Positions 14,971 through 22,458 of a stretch of DNA of 52,974 nucleotides are shown here, in pieces (position 1 is the stretch's first letter; each line of letters begins with the position of its first letter). Source of the stretch: Rhodospirillaceae bacterium (lineage in GTDB: Bacteria > Pseudomonadota > Alphaproteobacteria > Rhodospirillales > Rhodospirillaceae); the NCBI GenBank assembly GCA_947476925.1, contig CANJSF010000023.1, positions 1-52,974 of the forward strand, in the 5' to 3' direction. The notes under the pieces are model-generated. The model was not told where the DNA came from, did no database searches, and was given only the letters and a program-made list of their open reading frames with translations. The position numbers and the translations under genes were made by a program.

Positions 14971-15848
14971 TTGCCAAGAACGAACGCCAGCAAAAACGGC
15001 AATGTGGCGAACGACAGAAGTGTCGAAATCAGGATCATACCCGCCACATCGTCGGGCTTGTTGTTGTACTGAACAGCGAAAAGATAATTAAACACCGCTG
15101 TGGGCATTGCACTTTGGATGAGAACGGCGCCGCGCGCCGGACCCTCAAGCCCCATGACGCTCACAACTGCTAACGCAGCGGCAAACCCACCACCAATACG
15201 CAACACCGAAAAAGAAAACGCGCGGCCCAGACCGTGCACCGAGAGCGTTGCCAACGAAGTACCGAGAGACATCAGCATCAGCGGTATCGCAAAGCCCCCG
15301 AGCGTAGTGAGCGTATCCATGGCCCAGATCGGAAGTTTTGTGCCCGTCAATGTCAACGTCACCGCCAGCGCCATAGCCCACAACACTGGGTTGGCCAGAA
15401 CCGTACGGACGTTAAACTTACCGCTCGCAATTCCGACACCGATGCTAAATTGCAAGAGCGCTGTAACAGCAAAAAAAGCCAGCGCCAACGACAACCCGAG
15501 GTCGCCAAAAGCAAACAAGCACAGCGGCATACCCATGTTGCCCGTATTGGGAAAAATCAGTGGCGGCAAATACGCGCGCAGCGACAATCCACGTGCCGAC
15601 AACAACGCCACGGCAGCGATCGCAGTCAGCGCCATCACGGCCAAGCACGCCGCGACGATTTGAGCCATCGCTGCGATATCAATGGGCCGCGACAACAATT
15701 GTGACAGCAACAAACATGGCGCGCCGATGTTAAAGACCAGCGCCGAGACCATGCCGCTATCAAATGGCATTCTAAGTCGGGCCCAAACATAACCGATGGC
15801 CGCAATCAGAAAGACCGGCGCGATGATCGAGAAAACTTGAACAATCAT
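14967..15848 (-). CDS. AEC-family transporter (auxin efflux carrier / malonate type)
   Basis: A 293-residue membrane protein of about ten helices with the two-fold repeat of the AEC family: opening VFSIIAPVFLIAAIGY, the crossover PLIFPNTGNMGMPL (helix-break Asn/Gly motif) and the late QSAMPTAVFNYLFA. Relatives export or import malonate, malate or aromatic/auxin-like anions. It lies 12 bases downstream of the alpha/beta hydrolase gene on the same strand and is probably its operon partner, suggesting transport of the hydrolase's substrate or product. The stop codon interlocks with that of chvG (CTAG). Confidence 0.85.
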   Translation of the reverse strand: MIVQVFSIIAPVFLIAAIGYVWARLRMPFDSGMVSALVFNIGAPCLLLSQLLSRPIDIAAMAQIVAACLAVMALTAIAAVALLSARGLSLRAYLPPLIFPNTGNMGMPLCLFAFGDLGLSLALAFFAVTALLQFSIGVGIASGKFNVRTVLANPVLWAMALAVTLTLTGTKLPIWAMDTLTTLGGFAIPLMLMSLGTSLATLSVHGLGRAFSFSVLRIGGGFAAALAVVSVMGLEGPARGAVLIQSAMPTAVFNYLFAVQYNNKPDDVAGMILISTLLSFATLPFLLAFVLGN

Positions 15849-15860
15849 GAAACTGCAAAA

Positions 15861-16682
15861 CTACGTTGGGAAGATATGGCGGTCCAGAAAGGGGCGAACC
15901 ATGGCAGCCACCGCAATCGGATCGTGATCTAAAAAGCCGTGGCTCCAGTCGGGCAGGTTTTTGACGCGGCCATTTTTGAGATAGGGCACAATGCGCGGCG
16001 TGTACTCGACCAAGTCATCGGTGGGATTGAACACCAGGATGGGTGCGGTCACGTCGATGATCGTCGATGGATATGTGTAGGAGAACGCAGCAAGATGGCC
16101 CCACCCCTTTTTGTCGCCACCCCGCAAATGATCGGGGAAGTGTTTGATTACGTCTTTGGGCGTCGAGCGCTTATCTTTCCATCGATAAAGGCTTTTCCAG
16201 GCGGCCACTAAAAACGCCCCGTCAGCGTCAGGCTCAGGGGCGGCGTTATCGACGCGTTGCTTTTTCAAATCGTCTTCGGTGTAAACAGGCGTTGAGACCA
16301 ACACCAGATGTTTGACTTGCTTGGGGCGTTGACGTGCCGTTTCCACCGCAATTTTTGACCCCGTGTGGTACCCCATCACATCGACTTCTTTGAGACCAAA
16401 CGCATCGATCACATCGCCCATGGCGGCGGCAAAATCCATAATGCTCGGCGGCGTTTGCGGAAAATCGCTATTGCCGTAGCCGGGGGTATCGGGCGCCAGC
16501 ACGAGCCGATCCCGGCCCATTTCCGTGAGCCACGTATCGTAAATCACGCCCGACACGGGGCTGAGGTGGAAGCATATGAGCGGGCGCTTTTCGCCATGGT
16601 GTTGCCCAGCCATGCGAACGTGCATCTGGCCGAAGCGACCATCAATGTAGGTCTTGCGTAACTTTACCGGCGTCTTATCCAT
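15861..16682 (-). CDS. Alpha/beta hydrolase with His at the nucleophile elbow
   Basis: A 273-residue soluble protein with an alpha/beta-hydrolase fold: LICFHLSPVSGVIYDTW (oxyanion region), LAPDTPGYGNSD, the elbow VMGYHTGSKIA, the acid turn FNPTDDLVEYTP and the late His in PDWSHGFLDHDP. The residue normally Ser, Cys or Asp at the elbow is His106. I recall the GYHTG form in other proteobacterial members of this fold, so it is probably a subfamily trait and not an error. The ATG at 16682 (MDKTPVKLRK) was chosen because the longer open frame upstream is only the complement of the divergent esterase gene. A GGGGGG run precedes the start. Reaction unknown. Confidence 0.75.
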   Translation of the reverse strand: MDKTPVKLRKTYIDGRFGQMHVRMAGQHHGEKRPLICFHLSPVSGVIYDTWLTEMGRDRLVLAPDTPGYGNSDFPQTPPSIMDFAAAMGDVIDAFGLKEVDVMGYHTGSKIAVETARQRPKQVKHLVLVSTPVYTEDDLKKQRVDNAAPEPDADGAFLVAAWKSLYRWKDKRSTPKDVIKHFPDHLRGGDKKGWGHLAAFSYTYPSTIIDVTAPILVFNPTDDLVEYTPRIVPYLKNGRVKNLPDWSHGFLDHDPIAVAAMVRPFLDRHIFPT

Positions 16683-16737
16683 GTTTAAGCCCCCCGCTTT
16701 GCTTGCTAAGTTAAACAAAGACGTAGGGGAAAGCATC

Positions 16738-18297
16738 ATGCTTCGAGCAATGAGTTTACTGATCGGCTTGGCACCGATGTTGAGCGGCGCTGCCTGGGCC
16801 ATCGAAGGCATGGGCAATCCTTGGGAAACCGTAGACGACGCCGTTTGCGCAGGCTTGAAGCTGACAGATTTCTCCACAGATAGCGGCGGCGCCGTCAGTA
16901 TCACAAGTGCGGGGCGGGTCGCCGACACCAAAGACCTTCCAGGATATTGCCGTGTGGTCGCCACGATTGCGCCCAAAAATAATGTCGAGATCAGACTGCC
17001 GATTTCGGGCTGGAACGGCCGCGTACTCATGGCCGGTTGTGGTGGATTGTGTGGCAAGATTCAAATGGCGCGCACCGACGATGCGTTGGCGCGCAAGTAC
17101 GCCGTCGCCCACACAGATATGGGCCACACTGAAGATGATGTGAATTTTGCTGATGATCCGCAGTTACTGGAAGACTTCGCGCACCGCTCCACCCATGTGG
17201 CCACGGTTCTGCTGAAAGCTGTGACGAAGGCCTATTATAATCGCCAGCACGAGCACGCGTACTTTCGCGGCTGTTCAACCGGGGGCCGCCAAGGCCTGAC
17301 GGCAGCATTGATGTACCCCGACGATTACGACGGCATTATTGCGGGCGCACCAGCAGCCGGCCCGGCGGTACCCAACATTGTCTGGGCATTGAAGGCTAAT
17401 ACGCGTGCTGATGGCTCGAGCATTCTTGACACGACGGCGATCACTATTTTGCACAAAGCTGTTCTGGGCGCGTGCGATCTGGATGACGGCAGGAAAGATG
17501 GCATTGTCGGCCACCCGCCATCATGCGCCTTCGACCCGGCAGCAATGACCTGTGACAAAGGTAAGCCCGGGGAATGCTTGACGCTCGAGCAGGTTGATGC
17601 TGCTAGAAAAATCTATGCGGGGGTTCCCAATCCCGATGGAACAAAATATGCCAGTCAAGGTTATTCAAAGGGTGGCGAGCTGGGTTGGTTGCGCACCTTA
17701 GTGCGTACGGACAAGCCTGCAGGCATGGAAGGAGTTGCGCGCAATTATTTGCGGCGCTTTGCCGATATGCCGAGCCCACCGCAAACCTTGGCGGATCTTG
17801 ATTTCGCCAAAACGCCGGTGCGTTTGGCTGCGGTGGACGCGCTGCCGTCATTTGGATCTGACGGAAAGCGTTTAGCGGCTTTTGAAAAAGCGGGCGGAAA
17901 ATTGCTGCTGTATCATTCATGGTCGGACGACTCACTGACACCCGCAACCGCGATTGATGTTTACTCCGCCCATGCACGCGCCATGGGTGGCAACGAAAGA
18001 CTGGATCCTTTTTTCAAGCTCTTCATGATCCCTGGCATGTTTCACTGCCAGGGTGGCGACGGCCCCGACGCTGTCGATTTTTTGAGTGCGATGGAAACTT
18101 GGGTCGAGAAAAAGAGCGAGCCTGAAAAGCTGATCGCATTCAAGACCAAGCAAAAACCTCCTGTGGATTCACTCCATCGGTTTCCATTGCCACCTGATCA
18201 AGTGCTGTTTTCGAGGCCCCTGTATCCATTCCCGGCCAGCGCCAAGTTCTCTGGCCAGGGCGATGCCAGCAGCGCTTCAACGTGGCTCAAGAATTAA
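16738..18297 (+). CDS. Tannase / feruloyl esterase family secreted esterase
   Basis: A 519-residue protein with signal peptide LRAMSLLIGLAPMLSGAAWA, so it acts in the periplasm or outside the cell. Tannase-family hallmarks are present: nucleophile RGCSTGGRQG (Ser180), a calcium-loop-like CDLDDGRKDGIVGHPPSC, and late YHSWSDDSLTP and MFHCQGG giving the acid and His. These enzymes cleave gallate, ferulate or related esters; substrate choice here is open. The ATG at 16738 is preceded by GGGGA and starts the signal peptide; earlier in-frame starts lack it. It is divergent from the hydrolase/AEC pair (55 bases apart), suggesting a shared promoter region and an aromatic-ester module. Confidence 0.88.
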   Translation: MLRAMSLLIGLAPMLSGAAWAIEGMGNPWETVDDAVCAGLKLTDFSTDSGGAVSITSAGRVADTKDLPGYCRVVATIAPKNNVEIRLPISGWNGRVLMAGCGGLCGKIQMARTDDALARKYAVAHTDMGHTEDDVNFADDPQLLEDFAHRSTHVATVLLKAVTKAYYNRQHEHAYFRGCSTGGRQGLTAALMYPDDYDGIIAGAPAAGPAVPNIVWALKANTRADGSSILDTTAITILHKAVLGACDLDDGRKDGIVGHPPSCAFDPAAMTCDKGKPGECLTLEQVDAARKIYAGVPNPDGTKYASQGYSKGGELGWLRTLVRTDKPAGMEGVARNYLRRFADMPSPPQTLADLDFAKTPVRLAAVDALPSFGSDGKRLAAFEKAGGKLLLYHSWSDDSLTPATAIDVYSAHARAMGGNERLDPFFKLFMIPGMFHCQGGDGPDAVDFLSAMETWVEKKSEPEKLIAFKTKQKPPVDSLHRFPLPPDQVLFSRPLYPFPASAKFSGQGDASSASTWLKN

Positions 18298-19544
18298 GCT
18301 GGCGGTTGGAACTTGGTGTTGTGGGCCGGAAAGGCCTCGTAGCCCTTCAGCATATAATCCCAATACATCATGGGCAGGCCGGTGGTCTTGATAATCCAAT
18401 TCACCCAGCGTTCTTTTGCTGGATCTAGCGGCAACGTCGGCGTCGGCTTGCCGCCGTAAATGAATTCGGCCATGAGCGTTTTGCCGTAAGCGGTTGTAAG
18501 CGGGCACGATGCATAACCATCGTACGCCTCTTCGATTTGCCCCTTGCGCAGAAGGTGATTGATATTGCGCACCACCACTGGCGCTTGCTTACGCACGGCC
18601 GCTGCGGTTTTGGAATTGGCTGTTGAAGCGGCATCCCCAAGGCCAAACACATTTTTGTATTTTACGTGCTGGAGTGAGTTGGCGTGCACATCGGTTAGAC
18701 CTGCTGCATTTGCGAGCGGGCTACCCTTCAGCGCATCAGGTGAGGTTTGCGGCGGGGTAACGTGCAACATGGTGTAGTCGAGTGTGATCTTCTGGCCTTG
18801 CTTGTCGCCCGCGACAATATCGAACGTCGCCTTGCGGCTGGCAGAATCAATTTCAGTGAGGTTGGTGTTGTAGTGAACGTCAATACCATGGGCGGCCGCA
18901 ATTTTTACCAGCTCCTTGGCATAAAAGGGCACGCCAAAAATGGCCGGCGTTTGCGTGATAAACTTCACATCAACAAACTGACGAATGCCGCTTTTCTTCA
19001 AAAAATCAGCCGCGAGGTAAGCGATTTTTTGTGGTGCGCCGGGGCACTTGATCGGCATGGGCGGCTGAGTGAACAGCGCCACGTCGCCGCGCTTTAGGTT
19101 TTCCAAGCACGCCCAAGTGTATTCAACAGTGTCTGGCGAATAGTTGCTGCACACGCCCCCTTTGCCGACAGCTTCTTTCAAACCCTTGATGCCGTCCCAA
19201 TTGAGTTTCAGACCAGGGCAGACGACCAAATAGTCGTAAGTCAGCTTGCCCCCGGACGTGAGCTGCACAGCGTTGTTATCGGGATCAAAACCTGATGCGG
19301 CGTCCTTAATCCAGGTCACACCCGCAGGAATTAGTCCGGCCTCGGCGCGTTTGGTAGCCTTTAAGCTGTAAGCGCCAGCACCAACCAAAGTAAATGCAGG
19401 TTGATAGTAATGCGTATCGGAAGGCTCAATGATGGCAATGTCCAGCGCATCTTCGTGGTCGTGGCGCCGCAGTTCAGCCGCAACGGTAATGCCGGCCGCC
19501 CCGCCACCGACAATGAGAATCTGATGATGATGTGCTGTCGCCAT
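18294..19544 (-). CDS. Sulfide:quinone oxidoreductase-like flavoprotein (type II, SQOR-like)
   Basis: A 416-residue FAD protein. The Rossmann motif is VGGGAAGITVAAEL and the chain aligns along its length with the human-type SQOR: GVCSNYSPDTVEYTW, MPIKCPGAPQKIAYLA, MLHVTPPQTSPD, FGLGDAAST-NSKTAAAV, YDGYASCPL and a C-terminal membrane-contact segment MMYWDYMLKGYEAF. Both redox cysteines expected from the family are present, Cys167 (KCPGAPQK) and Cys347 (GYASCPL). It would oxidise sulfide to a persulfide or polysulfide and reduce quinone at the inner membrane. ATG at 19544 begins the FAD domain and has GGAG upstream. No persulfide dioxygenase or sulfurtransferase is adjacent. Its stop interlocks with that of the esterase gene. 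Confidence 0.85.
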   Translation of the reverse strand: MATAHHHQILIVGGGAAGITVAAELRRHDHEDALDIAIIEPSDTHYYQPAFTLVGAGAYSLKATKRAEAGLIPAGVTWIKDAASGFDPDNNAVQLTSGGKLTYDYLVVCPGLKLNWDGIKGLKEAVGKGGVCSNYSPDTVEYTWACLENLKRGDVALFTQPPMPIKCPGAPQKIAYLAADFLKKSGIRQFVDVKFITQTPAIFGVPFYAKELVKIAAAHGIDVHYNTNLTEIDSASRKATFDIVAGDKQGQKITLDYTMLHVTPPQTSPDALKGSPLANAAGLTDVHANSLQHVKYKNVFGLGDAASTANSKTAAAVRKQAPVVVRNINHLLRKGQIEEAYDGYASCPLTTAYGKTLMAEFIYGGKPTPTLPLDPAKERWVNWIIKTTGLPMMYWDYMLKGYEAFPAHNTKFQPPA

Positions 19545-19685
19545 ATTGCCGTACTCCGTACCAGACTCGCCCAGAGCTTCGCATTCTGGGCATTTGCGAG
19601 GGGCTAATGTAACCTCGATTCCACTGTCGCGCCAACCCACCCTCGCGTTAGTTTAGCGATCAAATTTCTGGGAGAACGATAAGCC

Positions 19686-20366
19686 ATGAAAAGGCGCGTT
19701 CGTGACATTTTTTTCGTTGGGCTACTCGCACTCAGCCCTAGCTTGGCCCATTCGACCGGCACCATATCAAATGCCGACCTCCAGCGTTTTGTGGCGATGT
19801 GGGCGGGCGATTACAACAACCTGACTCAAAGCAAAGCGCAAGAATCGGCTGGCCTTGCGTCCAACGACCGCAACCAGCCGGCGCAGCTTTTTATCCGCAA
19901 AGTTGAGCTGCCCGCATTTGGGCCTGACGCCTATTACGCCGAATGGCGCGATGCCAACCAAGCCACTAAAGTTATCCGTCAGCGGCTTTATGTTTTTGAC
20001 ATTGATCCGGTTGAAAACAAACTCCGGCTCAACTTGCATATTTGGCCGTCCGACAAACCAGAGTTTGTGGCCCGCACGAGCGGGGCATATTTGGACGCGA
20101 GAAAATTAAGCGGCGTCACCCCGGCCGACATGGCCGGCCTGACGGGCTGTGATGTTTATTTTGACATCGCTGATGAAAAATTTAGCGGCGCGATGAAAAA
20201 AGGTGCCTGCGCGTTTCCGGCCCCCAACGGCACGCCGATTTACTCGTGGTCGCAAATGAAAATTACGGCGACCCAGTTCAGCTACTTGGATGGGTGGTTC
20301 AATCTCGACGGCACGCCATTCCAACGCTTTGCCGGTGTGTGGTATGTTTTCGACAAGATTAATTAG
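19686..20366 (+). CDS. Secreted CpeT/CpcT-family (chromophore-lyase-like) protein
   Basis: A 226-residue protein with a signal peptide (about 1-23: …FFVGLLALSPSLAHS). The mature part has the CpeT/CpcT pattern: LQRFVAMWAGDYNNLTQ, a central RLYVFDI…RLNLHIW, then LTGCDVYFDI, FSGAMKKGACAFP, GTPIYSWSQMKI and FSYLDGWFNLDGTPFQRFA. In cyanobacteria this fold attaches bilins to phycobiliproteins. No bilin or phycobiliprotein gene is here, so the role in this heterotroph is unknown. A GGGAGAAC site precedes the ATG. The stop is only 3 bases before the hprK start, so the gene is probably transcribed and translated together with the PTS genes. Confidence 0.85.
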   Translation: MKRRVRDIFFVGLLALSPSLAHSTGTISNADLQRFVAMWAGDYNNLTQSKAQESAGLASNDRNQPAQLFIRKVELPAFGPDAYYAEWRDANQATKVIRQRLYVFDIDPVENKLRLNLHIWPSDKPEFVARTSGAYLDARKLSGVTPADMAGLTGCDVYFDIADEKFSGAMKKGACAFPAPNGTPIYSWSQMKITATQFSYLDGWFNLDGTPFQRFAGVWYVFDKIN

Positions 20367-20369
20367 TAT

Positions 20370-20783
20370 ATGCCCCAAATTCACGCGACATGTGTTGCGA
20401 TCTCTGGTCAAGGCGTTTTGATTCGCGGCCCCTCGGGCAGCGGCAAGTCTGACTTGGCATTGCGATTGATTGACGAAGGCGCCGATCTCGTCGCCGATGA
20501 TTACTGCAACATAGCCTTCGAGAGCGGGAGACTTATCGCAACGCCACCGCCCGCAATTGCCGGGAAACTTGAAGTGCGCGGGATTGGCATACTGCAAATG
20601 CCCCACACCAACATAGTCGCGATCAGATTGGTGGTCGACCTGCGTACGACCCAAGAGATTGAGCGATTGCCCGAAACTGCCACGACGTTCATTGAAAACG
20701 TCCCCGTGCCCTGGATCAGTATTGACCCCCGCACAGCCTCGGCCACAGCCAAAGTGCGGGTTGCTTTGAGTTCGTTAGCATAG
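20370..20783 (+). CDS. hprK: HPr kinase/phosphorylase, short alphaproteobacterial form
   Basis: A 137-residue protein equal to the C-terminal catalytic domain of HprK/P, without the N-terminal domain of Firmicute enzymes, as usual in alphaproteobacteria. P-loop GPSGSGKSD (20-28) and the HprK signature LEVRGIGIL (about 69-77) are present, with an acidic patch DEGADLVADDY. It phosphorylates the regulatory serine of HPr and, in relatives, links PTS state to ChvI/ChvG signalling. HPr encoded two genes downstream keeps that serine. The start lies 3 bases after the CpeT-like gene, and rapZ follows after 33 bases. Confidence 0.92.
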   Translation: MPQIHATCVAISGQGVLIRGPSGSGKSDLALRLIDEGADLVADDYCNIAFESGRLIATPPPAIAGKLEVRGIGILQMPHTNIVAIRLVVDLRTTQEIERLPETATTFIENVPVPWISIDPRTASATAKVRVALSSLA

Positions 20784-20816
20784 AACCTTAAGACCCAATT
20801 ATGTTATAACGACCAT

Positions 20817-21710
20817 ATGATCTCTGGGGCCCCTTCACCGCATTCAAATGATTCACAGCCGCGCTTCGTGGTTGTCACCGGAATGTCGGGCGCAGGAAAG
20901 AGCGTGGCCTTGCAGGCGCTGGAAGACGTAGGTTTTGAGACGGTTGATAACCTGCCCGTAGCGTTGATCAACGCGATTGTCACCGCGCACGAAGACCACT
21001 CGATTGCTATCGGTATTGATGCCCGCACGCGCGATTTTAATGCGACTGAATTGCTGTCGGTCGTTGAAAAGCTTCGGCAGCAAAGCAACATGAAGGTCGG
21101 CTTGGTGTTTGTCGACGCTGATACCGATGTGCTAGTGCAACGCTATACTGAAACGCGTCGCCCGCACCCCATGGCAACCGAGCGGCCCATCGCCGACGGT
21201 ATTGAAATGGAGCGGCGGCTTTTGGCACCCATGCGCAGTGGTGTTGATTTGTTGGTCGACACCACCAAACTTGCGCCGGCCGATCTTAAGCGTATCGTGC
21301 AGGGGCATTTCGGCAACTCTAGCCGACGCCGTATGCAAATTTTCCTGATGTCGTTTGGCTTTCGCAATGGCTTGCCGCGTGACGCCGACCAAGTTCTTGA
21401 CGTGCGGTTTCTCAAGAATCCCCATTACGAGCCCACGCTACGCCCGTTAACTGGGCAGGACAGCGCAGTGGGCTCATATATAGAGCAAGACCCGGCGGCG
21501 GCCCTATTTCTTGATCGCACCATCGCGCTGCTGGAGCCGCTACTGCCTCTATACGAACGCGAGGGAAAGTCGTATTTCACTCTGGCGATTGGCTGCACGG
21601 GTGGCCAACACCGGTCAGTCTACATGGTCGAGCGTTTGAAACTTTGGTTTAACAAACAGGGCGTTCCAGTTGACGTTCGTCATCGCGATATTCCTCGCCT
21701 TCAAGCTTAA
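20817..21710 (+). CDS. rapZ: RapZ / YvcJ-type nucleotide-binding adapter protein
   Basis: A 297-residue protein with N-terminal P-loop TGMSGAGKSVALQALED (P-loop 22-29) and the conserved C-terminal domain: GSYIEQDPAA…LLPLYEREGKSYFTLAIGCTGGQHRSVY. In enterobacteria RapZ directs RNase E to the GlmZ small RNA and controls glucosamine-6-phosphate synthase; in alphaproteobacteria it is a conserved member of the hprK-PTS cluster whose RNA targets are less defined. Placement between hprK and the EIIA gene matches that cluster. Confidence 0.93.
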   Translation: MISGAPSPHSNDSQPRFVVVTGMSGAGKSVALQALEDVGFETVDNLPVALINAIVTAHEDHSIAIGIDARTRDFNATELLSVVEKLRQQSNMKVGLVFVDADTDVLVQRYTETRRPHPMATERPIADGIEMERRLLAPMRSGVDLLVDTTKLAPADLKRIVQGHFGNSSRRRMQIFLMSFGFRNGLPRDADQVLDVRFLKNPHYEPTLRPLTGQDSAVGSYIEQDPAAALFLDRTIALLEPLLPLYEREGKSYFTLAIGCTGGQHRSVYMVERLKLWFNKQGVPVDVRHRDIPRLQA

Positions 21711-21750
21711 CGCACCTTAGAAAAAACCGCCCAGAACACACATCACGCGT

Positions 21751-22173
21751 ATGCCGCAAACAAAACCTTTGATTGGACTCGTACTCGTCACTCATGGCCG
21801 CCTGGCTGTTGAGATGGTCGCCGCCATGGAGCATGTGGTCGGCGCCCAGGCGCAAGTCGCAACCGTTTGCATTGGCCCTGACGATGACATGGAGCGTCGA
21901 CGTCAAGACATCTTAAGGGCAGTTGAAGGCGTGAATGCAGGCGCCGGAGTTGTGGTACTGACCGATATGTTCGGCGGCACACCATCGAACCTCGCCATCT
22001 CGATTATGGAAAACGCGCCTGTCGAGATCATCGCAGGCGTGAATTTGCCCATGCTAATCAAGCTGGCATCCGTGCGTGGCAGCGAGGATTTGGCCAATGC
22101 CGTTGCCCAAGCCCAAGATGCGGGGCGCAAGTACATCAACGTTGCCTCTGCGCTGCTTGGCCAGGGTAAGTAG
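21751..22173 (+). CDS. PTS EIIA component, mannose family
   Basis: A 140-residue EIIA-Man-fold protein. The opening LIGLVLVTHGRLAVEMV carries the phospho-accepting His15, and the central VVLTDMFGGTPSNLA is the family's active-site loop. In sugar-transporting systems it is fused or linked to EIIB/EIIC/EIID. None of these is present, so it is probably a regulatory EIIA that receives phosphate from HPr, as in other alphaproteobacterial permease-less PTS clusters. HPr starts 9 bases after the stop. Confidence 0.92.
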   Translation: MPQTKPLIGLVLVTHGRLAVEMVAAMEHVVGAQAQVATVCIGPDDDMERRRQDILRAVEGVNAGAGVVVLTDMFGGTPSNLAISIMENAPVEIIAGVNLPMLIKLASVRGSEDLANAVAQAQDAGRKYINVASALLGQGK

Positions 22174-22182
22174 GCCCCAAAC

Positions 22183-22458
22183 ATGAGCAATGTGCTGCGC
22201 CGCGCAGCGGAAATTTGTAACAGCAAAGGATTGCACGCCCGTGCGGCGGCACGCTTTTGCAAAACGGCTGAACAGTTTGAAGCCGACATTCTAGTGCGAC
22301 GCGGAGAAACCGAAGTCTCTGGTCGCTCGATCATGGGTCTAATGATGTTAGCCGCCGCCCAAGGCACTAGCATTGAGATCAGCACCACTGGCGATGATGC
22401 TGCCGCTGCTTTAAGCGCGTTGTGCACACTGGTGGCCAATAAGTTCGATGAAGAGTAA
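22183..22458 (+). CDS. Phosphocarrier protein HPr
   Basis: A 91-residue HPr. The catalytic histidine is His18 in KGLHARAAARF, where Ala replaces the more usual Pro after Arg, and the HprK target serine is Ser49 in GRSIMGLMMLAA. Both sites are intact, so the protein can act in phosphotransfer from EI to EIIA and be regulated by HprK. Its stop lies inside the first codons of the EI gene (11-base overlap), which implies coupled translation. Confidence 0.93.
   Translation: MSNVLRRAAEICNSKGLHARAAARFCKTAEQFEADILVRRGETEVSGRSIMGLMMLAAAQGTSIEISTTGDDAAAALSALCTLVANKFDEE

Noticed and set aside
16683-17057. N-terminal extension of the alpha/beta hydrolase by about 125 residues
   Set aside because: The extension runs antisense through the start of the esterase gene, and the ATG at 16682 has a ribosome site and family-like N-terminus.
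18294-19544. Apparent loss of a catalytic cysteine in the SQR (GDAAST where human SQOR has GDC)
   Set aside because: By counting from the first redox cysteine, the second catalytic cysteine of the family lies in the later GYTSCPL motif, and this protein has it (Cys347). The Ala at GDA is therefore not a catalytic loss.
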